Assembly (NCBI GenBank): GCA_000200715.1
Contig: DP000238.1
Span: 1,080,593 to 1,144,592, forward strand
Source of the DNA: Cenarchaeum symbiosum A
GTDB lineage: Archaea; Thermoproteota; Nitrososphaeria; Nitrososphaerales; Nitrosopumilaceae
Direction: 5' to 3'
Length of the DNA: 64,000 nt
In this document: positions 1-9,451 of the stretch, piece by piece
How the letters are laid out: every line of letters begins with the position of its first letter
Numbering within the stretch: position 1 is the first letter of the stretch
The notes under the pieces: model-generated
Told to the model about the DNA's origin: nothing
Database searches by the model: none
The model's input: the letters and a program-made list of their open reading frames with translations, nothing else
Made by a program: the position numbers and the translations under genes

Positions 1-164
1 AAATAAAGGACATTATTAGCATATGTTACAAGGAAGGTGATTTAGAGCACGATCAGATGGATGGCAGGTATGATAATTCATTTACAAAAAAAATAATCAA
101 AACTCACGATATGTTGTTAAAAGATTCGGATGTAAATAGATGGAAAAGAGCATATCAACAATAA
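1..164 (+). CDS. 3' end of an AT-rich gene, product unknown (partial)
   Basis: The frame starting at base 3 is open from the window edge to a TAA at 162-164 and gives the last 53 residues of a protein whose start lies outside the window. The tail is Lys/Asp rich (ends with WKRAYQQ) and clearly AT-rich compared with the genes that follow, which suggests acquired DNA like the AT-rich islands seen later. No family could be recognised from this piece. Confidence 0.5.
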   Translation, partial: IKDIISICYKEGDLEHDQMDGRYDNSFTKKIIKTHDMLLKDSDVNRWKRAYQQ

Positions 165-778
165 CATTCTAAATTGGAAACAGAACTCATTGTATCCAAC
201 GAATTTAATCAATAGACATTATGCGTATTGGTGCCAGATCCACGGTTATCAGGCACGGGATCGCATTTTGTCAACTTGCACATATTATGGATCACGAGAT
301 CCCCCATCAGAGCAGGGGCATGCGGGGCGAGGCCGCATCCGGGAAAGAGAACAAGAGGGAGAAGGCCGCGGATAAGAGGCACGCGGCCTAGATCAATAGG
401 CCGAAGATAGAATGTGAATCAAGCAGGACACCAGCTGGAACGACACGCTGCCCTCAAGACGCAGCTGCAAATCATGTTCGGCGTAGTCGTCAACGTAATG
501 TGGATGCGCGGGGGTGCAGACATGGGGGGCCTGCTGCGCCCGGGGATCACCGGAAAGAAGCTAGCGGAGCGCGTGCGTGATATCGCAATCCACAGGCCCG
601 ACTGCATGCTGGCCTACAAGAAGCTGGACCAATTACACGTAGTTCCAGACGATGCTGGCCAGGTTCACGCTAGCGAGGGACGAAAGGCGCCCCCCTGCAG
701 GTATTCGCGACAAGATCCCGGGCAGGCGATTCCGCCCAAATTAGACTTAAATGAGTGCCCCCCCGGCGCCCCACCGGT
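165..778. other. Gap without a convincing gene
   Basis: No gene can be supported here. The left part is AT-rich and holds an 18-base segment at 212-229 that matches 63942-63959 with one mismatch, so it may be an end of the same dispersed repeat. The right part is GC-rich. An open frame at 414-788 lacks recognisable motifs and runs into the tRNA, so it is not called. A TATA-like CTTAAATG near 745 could serve the tRNA. Confidence 0.4.
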
Positions 779-852
779 GGGCTCGTAGCTCAGCTTGGCT
801 GGAGCGTTCGACTGATAATCGAAAGGTCATGAGTTCGAATCTCATCGGGCCC
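779..852 (+). tRNA. tRNA-Ile (GAT)
   Basis: Cloverleaf with acceptor stem GGGCTCG (779-785) pairing with the 3' CGGGCCC, a D-arm TAGCTCAG..GGAGC, and a five-pair anticodon stem TTCGA/TCGAA closing the loop CTGATAA with anticodon GAT at 814-816. The T-arm is GAGTTCGAATCTC. The discriminator base is A853. CCA is not encoded. No intron is visible. Confidence 0.95.
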
Positions 853-936
853 ATCCGTCATTGCAGCGTGTACGGGGGCCGCGGCGCCATGCCTGTTATA
901 ATGATAAGACGGGGGCAGGGGCCCCCGCCAAGACTC

Positions 937-1533
937 TCAGGAGTCGTCTTGTTCTTCAGAGGCCCACTCGAGGGCGCTTGAGAGCTCCCCGGCGGCCACC
1001 ATCTTGAGGTGGGCGCGCGCCATATCCTCCACATGGCCGCCCTCCACCGCGTCCCCGAGGGCGCACCTTGAAATCCGTCCAAAGACGGGCGCCATGTCCA
1101 GGCCCGCCACTTTTTCCCATGCCGCCATGCGGAGGTTGGCGACAGATCCGCCAAAGCCCTCCTTGTAGGCGCGCATTACAGTCATTTCGCAGTTGTCACA
1201 CTCTTCGAGGTGCCTCCTCACCTCCGGGTTGACCGAGTCCATGACCACCTTTCTAAAGGCGTGCATGTCCTCTGACCTGCGCTCTCTCCAGTCTACCGAC
1301 CTTGCGGTCCTTACCTTGTAGTTTAGCATCCTCTGCCTGCCGTCGGGCATGCGCAGCACGACTGCATAGTCGGCCGTCTCGCCCGGGCAGGCATCCAGCG
1401 TCTCTTCCAGGCCGGACCGGCGCAGCAGGTTGCATACGCCGCCCAGCATGTTCAGTTCCATCAGTTCCGAATGGGGTATGATCCGGTCATTCCGGAGGTC
1501 CCACACTTCTATTGCTTTTGTTGTGTCTTTCAT
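937..1533 (-). CDS. Conserved-looking protein of unknown function (198 aa)
   Basis: An uninterrupted frame of 198 codons with codon use like its neighbours. A TATA-like ATTATATGG at 1556-1565 sits about 27 nt upstream of the ATG, which fits a leaderless transcript and supports this start. The protein is soluble and acidic at its C-terminus (EEQDDS). It has a Cys pair (ECDNCEM, about residues 110-116) within a helical region, which might bind metal or form a disulfide. There is no signal peptide or membrane segment. I do not recognise the family. Confidence 0.7.
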   Translation of the reverse strand: MKDTTKAIEVWDLRNDRIIPHSELMELNMLGGVCNLLRRSGLEETLDACPGETADYAVVLRMPDGRQRMLNYKVRTARSVDWRERRSEDMHAFRKVVMDSVNPEVRRHLEECDNCEMTVMRAYKEGFGGSVANLRMAAWEKVAGLDMAPVFGRISRCALGDAVEGGHVEDMARAHLKMVAAGELSSALEWASEEQDDS

Positions 1534-1703
1534 GGTTATTTGAGGGGGCCTTTCCCCATATAATCAGATACCCCCGCGGCACCCTGCGAGACGGGTGCCC
1601 GGCCCCGAAAGGCCTCATAGGGACGCTGATTCTGCCCCGGGTGGCCCTTTTGCAGGCACGGCTGCATATACGATGCCCTGGGCGTGTCTATACGGGCATG
1701 CCG

Positions 1704-2348
1704 CTAGCTCATGGGGGACGAGATGTCAAAGGTGTATGTTATGGTCAGCGTGTCGCCGTCCCTGAACTGCACGCCGGACGTATCGATGGCGGCAAAGACA
1801 TTCCCGGAGTTGTTGCAGGTAATATCAGCGGTGTTGATGGCATCCCTGGCGCACACAGCGACCGTGTTTATCGGTATGTGGTCGAAGAAATTCGATCCAA
1901 TCTGTACCGTGCCCGAGTTGAAGCCGGAAGTTTCAAAGGGAAAATCTATCGGCCCGATGGTTGCCGTACCGTTTACAATCCCCACCGAGGAGTCGGCCCT
2001 GCAAGTATTACCCGAGGACATCAGAATGGACGAGCGGGGGCCAAGTAAGTTGGCAGATGTTGTCTCGTCGAATGCCTCGTTGGTGGGGCACAGCACGCTG
2101 ACCCTCTGACTGCTTCCAAGCGGGTCTTGGTCGGTGTCAAAGACCGCGTGGAGTATCAGCTCCTCGCCGTCATCCAGCACCTGGTTGTGTATCACCTGGG
2201 ATAGGACTATGCCGCTGGCATCCCTCTGGACTATCTCGGCCATGCCATACATCTGGGCCCCCTCGATTACCTCGCCCTCTGAGGGCATAATGGCAAGCGC
2301 AAGGACTGCTGCCAGGCCTGTTATCACAGCATATCCGCCCAAGTTCAT
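1704..2348 (-). CDS. Secreted or membrane-anchored surface protein, member of a three-copy family
   Basis: The chosen ATG gives 214 residues that begin MNLGGYAVITG followed by a hydrophobic segment, i.e. a signal peptide or N-terminal anchor. The frame is open to 2408, but the extra residues would precede the signal. It shares a layout with the proteins at 50663-51343 and 51991-52665: the motif YGMAE(I/V)VQ just after the anchor, then VIHNQV/VHNRIVDQGEEL, a region with paired cysteines, and a C-terminus ending in a YTFDISS/YTLDLSS strand. The ending suggests a beta-rich extracytoplasmic domain. The function is unknown. Nothing in its neighbourhood points to a pathway. Confidence 0.75.
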   Translation of the reverse strand: MNLGGYAVITGLAAVLALAIMPSEGEVIEGAQMYGMAEIVQRDASGIVLSQVIHNQVLDDGEELILHAVFDTDQDPLGSSQRVSVLCPTNEAFDETTSANLLGPRSSILMSSGNTCRADSSVGIVNGTATIGPIDFPFETSGFNSGTVQIGSNFFDHIPINTVAVCARDAINTADITCNNSGNVFAAIDTSGVQFRDGDTLTITYTFDISSPMS

Positions 2349-2466
2349 GGGGATCCCAACCTGCCGGGAGATTATAAACATATCATGGGGGGGATCTGCG
2401 CCCTCCACGGGCCCGGAACCTTGCCGTGGGGGTCCATGAAATACAGATCGCGCCGGGCCCCGCTGC

Positions 2467-4291
2467 TCATTGCTCCCTCACCTCGATCGAGCCTGTCATC
2501 CACGGGTGAAGGACGCAGTGGTAGTCATGGATGCCTGCATCAAGCCCGCCGGTGTTTACATGGAACAGATGGCCGGGGTGCAAAAGCCCGCTCTCAAAGA
2601 CCCCGTCCGGCCCCCCTTCAACCGTGCCGCTTGCCAGGGAATGCATCGTGTCGTCGTCATCGGACCATGTGATGAGGGAGTTGCGCCCCACCACAATAGA
2701 CGCATCGTCAAAGCACGTCTCACACGGCAGATCCGATCCCTCCAGTATGGAGATTGTTGTATAGTCGAGCACCGCGGGCCCCGCCGGCTCCGGAACGGGG
2801 ACCGGCATGCTCCAATATTCATCATAACCGCCCCGCACCAGCTCCCGGGTTGCCTGCCCCGCGGTAATCAGCGCCGTCTCATTTCCATGTGCCCACTTGT
2901 ACATCTCGCTGTTCCGCTGTACAAGCTGTCCCGCCGCCTCCCTGAACTGCGCCCATGAGGCCTTCCCCGTGCAGCGGAACCTCGGCTGCTGCCAGCTTTT
3001 TGTATTCGTCCCGCATTGCCTGCAGTTCCCCGTGGCTGACCGCATTGAGGCGCGAGCCCTCCCCGCTGATATAGCTGTCAATGGACTGGGCAATCCGGTT
3101 GTTGTGGGCCCTCATTTTGTCCGTCCAGTAGATGGCATATTGCTCGTGCCTCTCCTTCCAGGCTGCAGGCTCGACCGTCTCGCCGTTGCGCCAGAGCCAT
3201 ATCTCCTTGCCCGCAAGGTAGCTCAGGACGCCCCCTGCCAGGCGCGCCTGGGCCATGTGCTCCCTGCCTTCGTCCGTCCCGTCCCGGACACTTGCCAGAT
3301 ATTCCCCGTGTATACCGATGGTAATCCCCATGTAATCATGCATCATCTTTGCGGGTGACTCCAGGCCCTCCGGCTGGTCCAGCGTGCGAAAGGCGCGTAC
3401 AAGGTGCACAAATTTTCCCATCTCAGGGGCGGCAAGGAATGTGACATTTTCTGCCGATATCCGCCCCTCCGAGTACCGGCCGTGCATGCCGTACAACGAT
3501 GAATCCACCTCCCCAAATGAAGAAGACAGGTCGGACATTATACCGGAATACTCCGCCTTTGCCCCGGGGGTAAAAGGCCGGATGTTGTACTCTGCCATGT
3601 CAAGCTCCAACTGATCCGCGCTTAGCAGCCTGGACAGCCTGTGCTCCGCCCCGGTTATCTGCCTGTCCGGCCCGTCGGCGGGGCCCTGCGCCTGCCGGGT
3701 ATTCTCCACCGCTACAAGGTCCACGGCTATCTGCAGCTGCCTCCCCGTCAGCACGCCCCGGGCGGCTTCCCCGTCAAGGTATACGGTGCCGTTCCCGGCC
3801 TGGCCGACATGCGGCCGGGCCAGTGCCAGCACATACATCGCTTCTTCAAGCTCGTATATTTCAGACAGGGCTGCCGGTTCCAAGACTGATTCAGCCGGGC
3901 CCTGCAAGCCGGGCATGGGCCCGCCAAAGTCCGCGGTGACGGGATCATCCTCCGCTTGGGCGCCATCCGGCCCGGCATTGCCCATGGCCGCGTCACCATT
4001 ATCATTGGCGGCACCCATTATGGCCAAAAATACAAGTGTTGCAAGACAGCCCAGAAACAACCCCCTGATTCCCCGGCGCCGGTCCCTGTCCCGCAGCTTT
4101 ACGTACATTATGGCACCCCCCAGCAGCCCCAGGAATATCGGGAGCAGGTACAACTTCCCGGAGGCTGCCTGTTCCTTCCACTGCCTGCTGCCGCAGCCCT
4201 CGTTTCCACACCTGTCCGGGTGCCTGTCCTCGGAATGCCAGGCGTGGTTGCAGACAATGCATACATGATGGTAATGCCCGCCGCCTTCCAT
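2467..4291 (-). CDS. Membrane protein with zinc ribbon and plastocyanin-like domain, interrupted by a frameshift
   Basis: Two overlapping frames, 4291 down to about 2968 and about 2965 down to 2467, together make one protein that matches the gene at 4799-6196 along its length. The shift falls at a run of four C (2965-2968). Removing one base joins ..PLHG to KASW and restores homology. Order: N-terminal Cys4-type ribbon (CIVC..CGNEGC, residues 11-35), two hydrophobic segments (about 45-95), a long helical domain, then a C-terminal cupredoxin with candidate type 1 copper ligands His (DTMHS) and Cys-x2-His-x2-Met (CVLHPWM). The family would be an extracytoplasmic electron carrier. The shift may be a pseudogene mutation, a sequencing error or slippage. 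The sequence alone cannot decide. Confidence 0.75.
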
Positions 4292-4798
4292 GTTTCACTG
4301 TCAGGTACTTGGCACATATTTTCCCATTGGGGCGGTCAACCGTCTTGCAATGGTTCTAGACCATCGTACCGGCGCGGCCCAGATATGGCGGGGCAGTATA
4401 GAGCCCTCCGAATCGGGGCGCGACATTTGGGCCCCGCGGAATCCGTGAGGGAGTGACAGGACATGCCCGCGGGGCCCCGGACTCTAGGGGCGGCGTGCCG
4501 GATGATGCCGCCGGCAGGAAATTCTTTTTGCAGCTTGGCATGTGCACGGCATTTCCGCGGGCGTACAAAGGGCGGCACACCCCCTGGCGCCTTGGCGGCA
4601 TCTGGCAAGAGTTTCAGAACGCCACCCTGACAGGGGGAAGCGCACCTCAGCTTGGATGCCCCCGCGACTACATTTTTTATACGGACCCGCGGGCATGTTG
4701 AGTGCGTTGACTGCCGCGGCAACCCCCGTACGGCCTGAAGCTTTTACTACTCGTTCCCGGCATGATTCGTCATGCGTGCGGCACGGGGCGGCTGTCCC
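4292..4798. promoter_or_regulatory. Intergenic region between divergent plastocyanin-like genes, with promoter
   Basis: About 500 bases with no supported gene separate the two divergent paralogues. A TATA-like CTTTTACTACT at 4740-4750 lies about 27 nt before ATG 4772 and 54 nt before ATG 4799. It would therefore give either a leaderless transcript starting at 4772 or one with a short leader for 4799. Small open frames in this GC-rich stretch have no supporting features. Confidence 0.45.
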
Positions 4799-6196
4799 AT
4801 GAGGGTGTATCTTGCGGCTGCAGCCGTGCTGGCAGCTGCCGCACTCCCCATATACGGTGTACAGGAGGCCGCCGCGGAGGCTCAGGATATCTCGGCGGGG
4901 GCCCTGGCCCCGTGGGACCCCGCGGCTCCCCCGGAGTCAGAGACCCAGGAGGAGCAACTCGAGCTCGCCAGGCGCAGGATTGACCTGGTCCCCAGCGAGG
5001 GATACACACAGATACGCGAGGGCCTGGTGGAAGATGCCATGCTGGCCCACAGCGGCGGGTTTTTCACACCCGAGGTGATGAAAGAAAAGTATCCCAGGAT
5101 AATGTCGGTCCTGCCCGGTGCGTTCATGGAGGTGGACACTGTAATGCACGAAAAATACGCCCAGCATTCGGCGGGCCGGATGTCAGACGGGTCGATCGAG
5201 TGGACCATCTCTACTGGCATATCCAAGCTTGAGTTTCTTGCCAGCGTATTCAACACGCAAAGGCAGCCCGGCGTGCTGGAGTCACCGACAAAGATGATGC
5301 ACGAGTACGCGGAGATGACGGTTGATAGCCACGGGAGGTTCCTGGAGAAGCTGGGCAACGCGACGGATGCGGACAGGGAGGGCATCTCCCAGGTGCGCTG
5401 GACCGGAATCGTGCTGAACTATTTCATAAACAAGGAGGTGCGTGCCTGGAACAGCGGCGAAGCAATACCTCCTGCCGCCTGGATGGAACGGCACGAGCAG
5501 TACATTGCATATGTGGCGGAGAAGATAGGGCCCTGGAATGAAAGGCTGTCGGATTCCATTGACGAGTATAACGAGGGGAATCACTCACGCTACCGCATAG
5601 GCACGAAGACAAGCGTGCAGCAGATGGAGGATGTGTACAAGGCGTCTGCCGCCGCGGCTGTCCCGGAGCATGCGGCGCCCTCATGGGAACGGTTCAGGAA
5701 TGCAGCGGGACAGCTCATTGAGCGCAACAAGGAGATAGGCATCTGGGTAATCAGCGGGAACGAGACCGCGCTGATGCAAGCGGAGGAGATAACCCGTGAA
5801 CTCGTGCGGGGCGGCCATGAGAAATACTGGAGCGTGCCGCTTCCAATTCCAAAGCACCCGCTGGGGGAGCCCCATGTGGTAGGGCGGGATACGGTCATAC
5901 GCCTGCTGGAGGATTCCCATTCTACAGACCATGAGCTGTGTGAGAGGTGCTTTGACAAGCCGTCCGTGGTGGTGGAGCGCGGCCTTAACATTACATGGTC
6001 CAATGACAGCCCGGTAATGCACGGCTTTGCAAGCGGCACGCCTGTCGGGGGGGAGGATGGCACGTTTTTTACCGGGGTGATCAAGCCAGGCGAGACATAC
6101 TCGCTTGATACCAGCGGGCTTGACGCGGGACACTATGGCTACTATTGCGTATGGCACCCGTGGGAGACGGGCTCATTCGAGGTGCGAGAGCCGTGA
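4799..6196 (+). CDS. Secreted protein with helical domain and plastocyanin-like domain
   Basis: 465 residues from ATG 4799, which begins a clean signal peptide (MRVYLAAAAVLAAAALPIYG). ATG 4772 in the same frame adds nine residues and is better placed for the TATA box, so the start is ambiguous. A long helical region (about 50-350, with WMERHEQY and MMHEY motifs shared with the divergent neighbour) is followed by a CxxC pair (CERC) and a cupredoxin domain. The candidate copper ligands are His (VMHG) and Cys-x2-His (CVWH). The position of the usual axial Met is Glu (HPWE). It probably faces the cell exterior as an electron carrier or copper binder. Unlike the neighbour it has no zinc ribbon and no frameshift. 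Confidence 0.85.
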   Translation: MRVYLAAAAVLAAAALPIYGVQEAAAEAQDISAGALAPWDPAAPPESETQEEQLELARRRIDLVPSEGYTQIREGLVEDAMLAHSGGFFTPEVMKEKYPRIMSVLPGAFMEVDTVMHEKYAQHSAGRMSDGSIEWTISTGISKLEFLASVFNTQRQPGVLESPTKMMHEYAEMTVDSHGRFLEKLGNATDADREGISQVRWTGIVLNYFINKEVRAWNSGEAIPPAAWMERHEQYIAYVAEKIGPWNERLSDSIDEYNEGNHSRYRIGTKTSVQQMEDVYKASAAAAVPEHAAPSWERFRNAAGQLIERNKEIGIWVISGNETALMQAEEITRELVRGGHEKYWSVPLPIPKHPLGEPHVVGRDTVIRLLEDSHSTDHELCERCFDKPSVVVERGLNITWSNDSPVMHGFASGTPVGGEDGTFFTGVIKPGETYSLDTSGLDAGHYGYYCVWHPWETGSFEVREP

Positions 6197-6517
6197 CCGT
6201 GCCGCTCCGGGCAGGGATCCATCACGCATACGCATCTGGTCAATTTTGGGCCCTGGCCGGTGCATATCCTGCCCGGAACAGCACTGGACCTGCGCCGGGA
6301 TCAGGCCCTTTGCGCCCGTACTGCGGCACGTCGCGCGGCCCGTGCCCTTCCCTGTCGGCTTGGACATGCTGTGCACGCCGTGACCGGCCGCAATGGCAGG
6401 CCGGGACGCCGCCGATTACCGGCAGCATGCGGGGGCAGGGGGCGCCCGATGCGGGCATGCACGGTCAGGAATCCACCCGGATGCAGGCTTTGTGCGCGGG
6501 TGATCCGTGCATCCGGC
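6197..6517. other. Gap between convergent genes
   Basis: About 320 GC-rich bases between the ends of two convergent genes. Open frames exist on both strands but are short, overlap one another and lack motifs. No terminator-like hairpin plus T-run was spotted. Confidence 0.3.
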
Positions 6518-7153
6518 CTATCTTGACGAGTCAAAGGTCTCGAATTTTTTAGCGTCCAGCGTGACACAGAATACGCCGCTCACGGCGATAAGACAGATCA
6601 CGACATTGTCTTCCAGATTTACTTTGCCCGAAAATTGCATGGGCTCGGTGACATGCTCGCCTGGCGGCACCCATATGTCAATTATTGCGGTATGGGTGGG
6701 GGTCAGGGGATATTCCAGGGCAGTCTGCAGGAGCGCGGCGCCCCGGACGTTCAAACCGTCATTACCGACGTTTACAAACGATACGACCACGCCTGTTGTT
6801 GCCTCGTTAAGGGCGATCATATATGGAATGACTATGACTCCGTCAGAAAAAACATACCCGTTTGCAAGCGTCAATTCCCCGTCCACCCCGATCGAGACCG
6901 TCTCGCCATGGATGAATCCCGTCCCTGCCGCCTCTTTTGCGTCGTCATGCAGTATCTTGATGATCTCCTGGACTTCTTCGTCGAATGCAGCTTCCAGCGC
7001 CGCAGATCTGTTGACAATCTGTGCGGACCCTGATTCAGCGCCTTCCTGCAGTCCGGCCCCGGGCGGGTCCCGCATGTCGTATGCCGACAGTGCCGCGTAT
7101 CCGGCTGCCGCGGCCAGTGCCACGGCTGCAGCCGCAAGGTACGCCTTCTTCAT
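6518..7153 (-). CDS. Secreted or anchored protein of unknown function (211 aa)
   Basis: Begins MKK followed by an Ala-rich hydrophobic stretch (residues 5-25), so it is exported or N-terminally anchored. The exported part has an acidic helical segment (about 50-75) and then a beta-rich domain. That domain has hydrophobic strands such as GVVVSFVNVGNDG and IIDIWVPPGEH, which resemble carbohydrate-binding-like or immunoglobulin-like folds. It ends with two cysteines (VICLI..VFCVT) that could form a disulfide. No TATA box was obvious upstream. Confidence 0.7.
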   Translation of the reverse strand: MKKAYLAAAAVALAAAAGYAALSAYDMRDPPGAGLQEGAESGSAQIVNRSAALEAAFDEEVQEIIKILHDDAKEAAGTGFIHGETVSIGVDGELTLANGYVFSDGVIVIPYMIALNEATTGVVVSFVNVGNDGLNVRGAALLQTALEYPLTPTHTAIIDIWVPPGEHVTEPMQFSGKVNLEDNVVICLIAVSGVFCVTLDAKKFETFDSSR

Positions 7154-7655
7154 GAGGCCGCCCCGCGCGCTGAATCATGCCAAGAATGGCGCGTGGAAAT
7201 TTCAGGCCGCGCAGACACGGGAATTGTCACGGCGGCAATCATCGGCATGCCCCCCCGCAGGCCCGTATAAAAGACGTGGCCGGTATGCAGGCTGCTGCCT
7301 TGGGCGGGTCCATGCGCCGCACCGGCCCGGGGCCCAAAGACCAGGTGTGCATGCGTCATGGAATCCTGCCATGCACGCTCCGGGCAACGGCACGGCTCTT
7401 GCACCCCAGGGCCCTGTTCCAGCGGACGGGCCATGCGGCAATACCGGTAATATGGGGCGGGCCGGAGTAACCCGCAGATGCTCGGATCGTACAGCCGGTG
7501 TCACCGGGGGGCTGCAGCCATCCCCCGGGCTTTCATGCAACATGGAGGCAAAGATCCCGCCTCCCCGTATGGAGGCCCTCCGAGAGCGGTGCAGGGGCCG
7601 GAATCTGAGCCGAAAACTAGGATTTAATTAGCGCCCGCGGTTTTGGAGCTAGGTA
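7154..7655. promoter_or_regulatory. Intergenic region with promoter for the PhoU-like gene
   Basis: Divergent spacer of 500 bases. A TATA-like GATTTAATTA at 7620-7629 lies about 31 nt before ATG 7656. The rest is GC-rich with no supported gene. Confidence 0.45.
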
Positions 7656-8309
7656 ATGTATAGCGGCGAGCTCGAGGTTCAGGCAAAGAGAAAGGCCATA
7701 GCCGTGCTCCAGGACGAGATAAACAGGATACTCAACGCGTCAAGGGAGATGTCCACGCTGCCTGAGCTGCTCATGAAAAAGAACCGCCCGGGGATAAAAA
7801 ACTGCCTGGAGCAGATATCGAGCATAGAGGATGAGGTGGAGAACCTCCGCAGGAAGATCACCCGCGAGGTCGCCGATGTGGGCGGGCTGATAATGAACAG
7901 GGAGAACCTCCTGAATACCGCGTATACGATGGACGAGATAGCGGGGTACATAACCGGCATATCGTTCAAGCTGGCCAGCATAAAGCCCGCCACTCTAAAG
8001 AGCGCGAACCTGGACAAGGATATCACCCGGCTGATAGAGCTGGTGGTAGATGAAGTGTACAAGCTCAACGAGGTGATAAGGAGCCTCAATGCAAGCGGGG
8101 GCAGCGCCATCGAGCTGGCCCAGGAAACGCAGGGGATCGAGCGCGAGATCGACATAAAGTACAGGCAGGCCACGATAAAGGTGCTAGACGAGGTGTCGAA
8201 TACAAGGGAGCTGCTCCTCATGAAGGATGTTATAGAGGGGATAGAGGAGATGGCCGACAAGTGCCAGAGGGTCTCGGATTCGTTCATACTCTTGGCGCTG
8301 AGCCTATAA
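7656..8309 (+). CDS. PhoU-like (DUF47-type) helical protein
   Basis: 217 residues, almost entirely amphipathic helix, with the pattern of DUF47/PhoU-like proteins. There are two similar helical halves, with repeated acidic motifs such as SSIEDEVENLRRKI (about 54-68) and DVIEGIEEMADKCQRVSD near the C-terminus. These match the ExxxD motifs that bind metal clusters in PhoU relatives. Family members are linked to phosphate transport or its control. No transporter gene is adjacent, so the substrate is inferred only. The next gene, endA, starts one base after its stop, so the two are probably co-transcribed. Confidence 0.75.
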   Translation: MYSGELEVQAKRKAIAVLQDEINRILNASREMSTLPELLMKKNRPGIKNCLEQISSIEDEVENLRRKITREVADVGGLIMNRENLLNTAYTMDEIAGYITGISFKLASIKPATLKSANLDKDITRLIELVVDEVYKLNEVIRSLNASGGSAIELAQETQGIEREIDIKYRQATIKVLDEVSNTRELLLMKDVIEGIEEMADKCQRVSDSFILLALSL

Positions 8310-8310
8310 G

Positions 8311-8844
8311 TTGAAGGCCGAGCTGGTAGAGAACCGCATCATAGTCTGGGGGATACCCGACGCGCGGCAGCTATTCGGGAGCGGCTACTATGGGAAGCCC
8401 GTCGGGATCCCAAAGCCAAAGGTCGACGAGATAGACGCCCCTCTGGTGCTAGACATGATGGAGGGGCTCTACCTGTCCCGCGCAGGAAAGATTACCGTGT
8501 ACAGGTCAAAAAAGAGGGTGCCAGATGAGGAGCTTGCGGAAAAGTGCAGGTCGGAATATCACAACTTTGAGAAAAAGTATGCGGTATACTGTGACTTTCG
8601 CGACAAGGGGTATATCGTCAGCCCCGGGATAAAGTTTGGCTGCGACTTTGCGGTATACGAGAGGGGCCCCGGGATAGACCACGCGCCGTACCTTGTGCAG
8701 GTGTACGATGGCAAGGATGTGATATCATCTACGGGGGTGGTCCGCGCGGGAAGGCTCGCCATGTCGGTAAAAAAACAGTTCATACTTGCTGTTCCGCGCG
8801 CAGGCAGGGTGGACCTGCTGGCTTTAGACTGGTGGCGCGCCTAG
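8311..8844 (+). CDS. endA: tRNA-intron endonuclease
   Basis: 177 residues from a TTG one base after the preceding stop. The C-terminal catalytic domain is recognisable. It has KFGCDFAVYERGPG..HAPYLVQV, where Tyr and His are two members of the Tyr-His-Lys triad, and then VKKQFILAV with the Lys. The length matches the short homotetrameric archaeal type. The enzyme recognises bulge-helix-bulge structures and cuts introns from pre-tRNA, leaving ends sealed by RtcB (gene at 35227-36678). Thaumarchaeal tRNAs often contain introns, and one candidate is in this window (22963-23054). Confidence 0.9.
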   Translation: MKAELVENRIIVWGIPDARQLFGSGYYGKPVGIPKPKVDEIDAPLVLDMMEGLYLSRAGKITVYRSKKRVPDEELAEKCRSEYHNFEKKYAVYCDFRDKGYIVSPGIKFGCDFAVYERGPGIDHAPYLVQVYDGKDVISSTGVVRAGRLAMSVKKQFILAVPRAGRVDLLALDWWRA

Positions 8845-9212
8845 AGCGACTTTATGTGGCCGGCTATCCTGTCGTATATCTCGAATAGATCCTTTGGCAC
8901 GCCAAATTCCAGGTGGTTCTTCCACTTTCCGTATATCCTGATTCCCGCCTTTGTGGGCTCTATGAATATTGCCGCGTCGTGGACCGACTGGTTGGATATC
9001 ATGGAGGATAGTTCTGTGTCATCGTTGAGTATCCCGGCTAGCCGCCCGCCGTTCCAGGTTATGGAGACTACTTTTTTTGCGCCAAAGTGGCCCTGTGTCG
9101 ATAGGACGGTCTTTGCTGTAACGTCCATGTCATTTCCCGTGCCTGCGCGGACGATATAGTGGGCCTGGAACCTGTCGAGCGCGCCCCATGGGAGTGGTTC
9201 TGTATCCTGCAT
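8841..9212 (-). CDS. Protein of unknown function (123 aa)
   Basis: Open frame whose 3' end overlaps the end of endA by four bases in convergent orientation. Its ATG lies two bases after the stop of the gene at 9215-9451, so the two minus-strand genes look like one operon. The protein is a small soluble alpha/beta domain (strands around YIVRAGTG, KKVVSITWNG, AAIFIEPTKAGIRIYGKW) with no cysteines or membrane segments. I do not recognise the family. Confidence 0.65.
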   Translation of the reverse strand: MQDTEPLPWGALDRFQAHYIVRAGTGNDMDVTAKTVLSTQGHFGAKKVVSITWNGGRLAGILNDDTELSSMISNQSVHDAAIFIEPTKAGIRIYGKWKNHLEFGVPKDLFEIYDRIAGHIKSL

Positions 9213-9214
9213 AA

Positions 9215-9451
9215 CTATCCCTTCTGGATTATGTGGACGCTATCTATGTTGGATCCCTTTACCTCGAGGCTGCCCTTGTTTGTGTGCATTCTGGGTGTGG
9301 GGACAAAGTACCTGCTGTAATAATCGCCATGCTCTGCGTCTCCCGTGCCTATCTCGTTGGGATCGGCCTCGATGCCTATCTCGCCTAGCATCTTGCAGAA
9401 TTTCTCGGGCCAGCTGGCGGGCTCATACGTGTCGGGCTCGTCGTCATGCAT
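9215..9451 (-). CDS. Small acidic protein of unknown function (78 aa)
   Basis: Start set at the ATG giving MHDDEPDTYEPA. A TATA-like GTTTATTTG (9471-9480) lies about 25 nt upstream and excludes the longer frame that reaches 9475. Acidic, soluble, no recognised motifs. First gene of a probable two-gene operon with 8841-9212. Confidence 0.6.
   Translation of the reverse strand: MHDDEPDTYEPASWPEKFCKMLGEIGIEADPNEIGTGDAEHGDYYSRYFVPTPRMHTNKGSLEVKGSNIDSVHIIQKG

Noticed and set aside
414-788. Open frame of 124 codons before tRNA-Ile
   Set aside because: It runs into the tRNA gene, has no promoter at the right distance and no recognisable motif.
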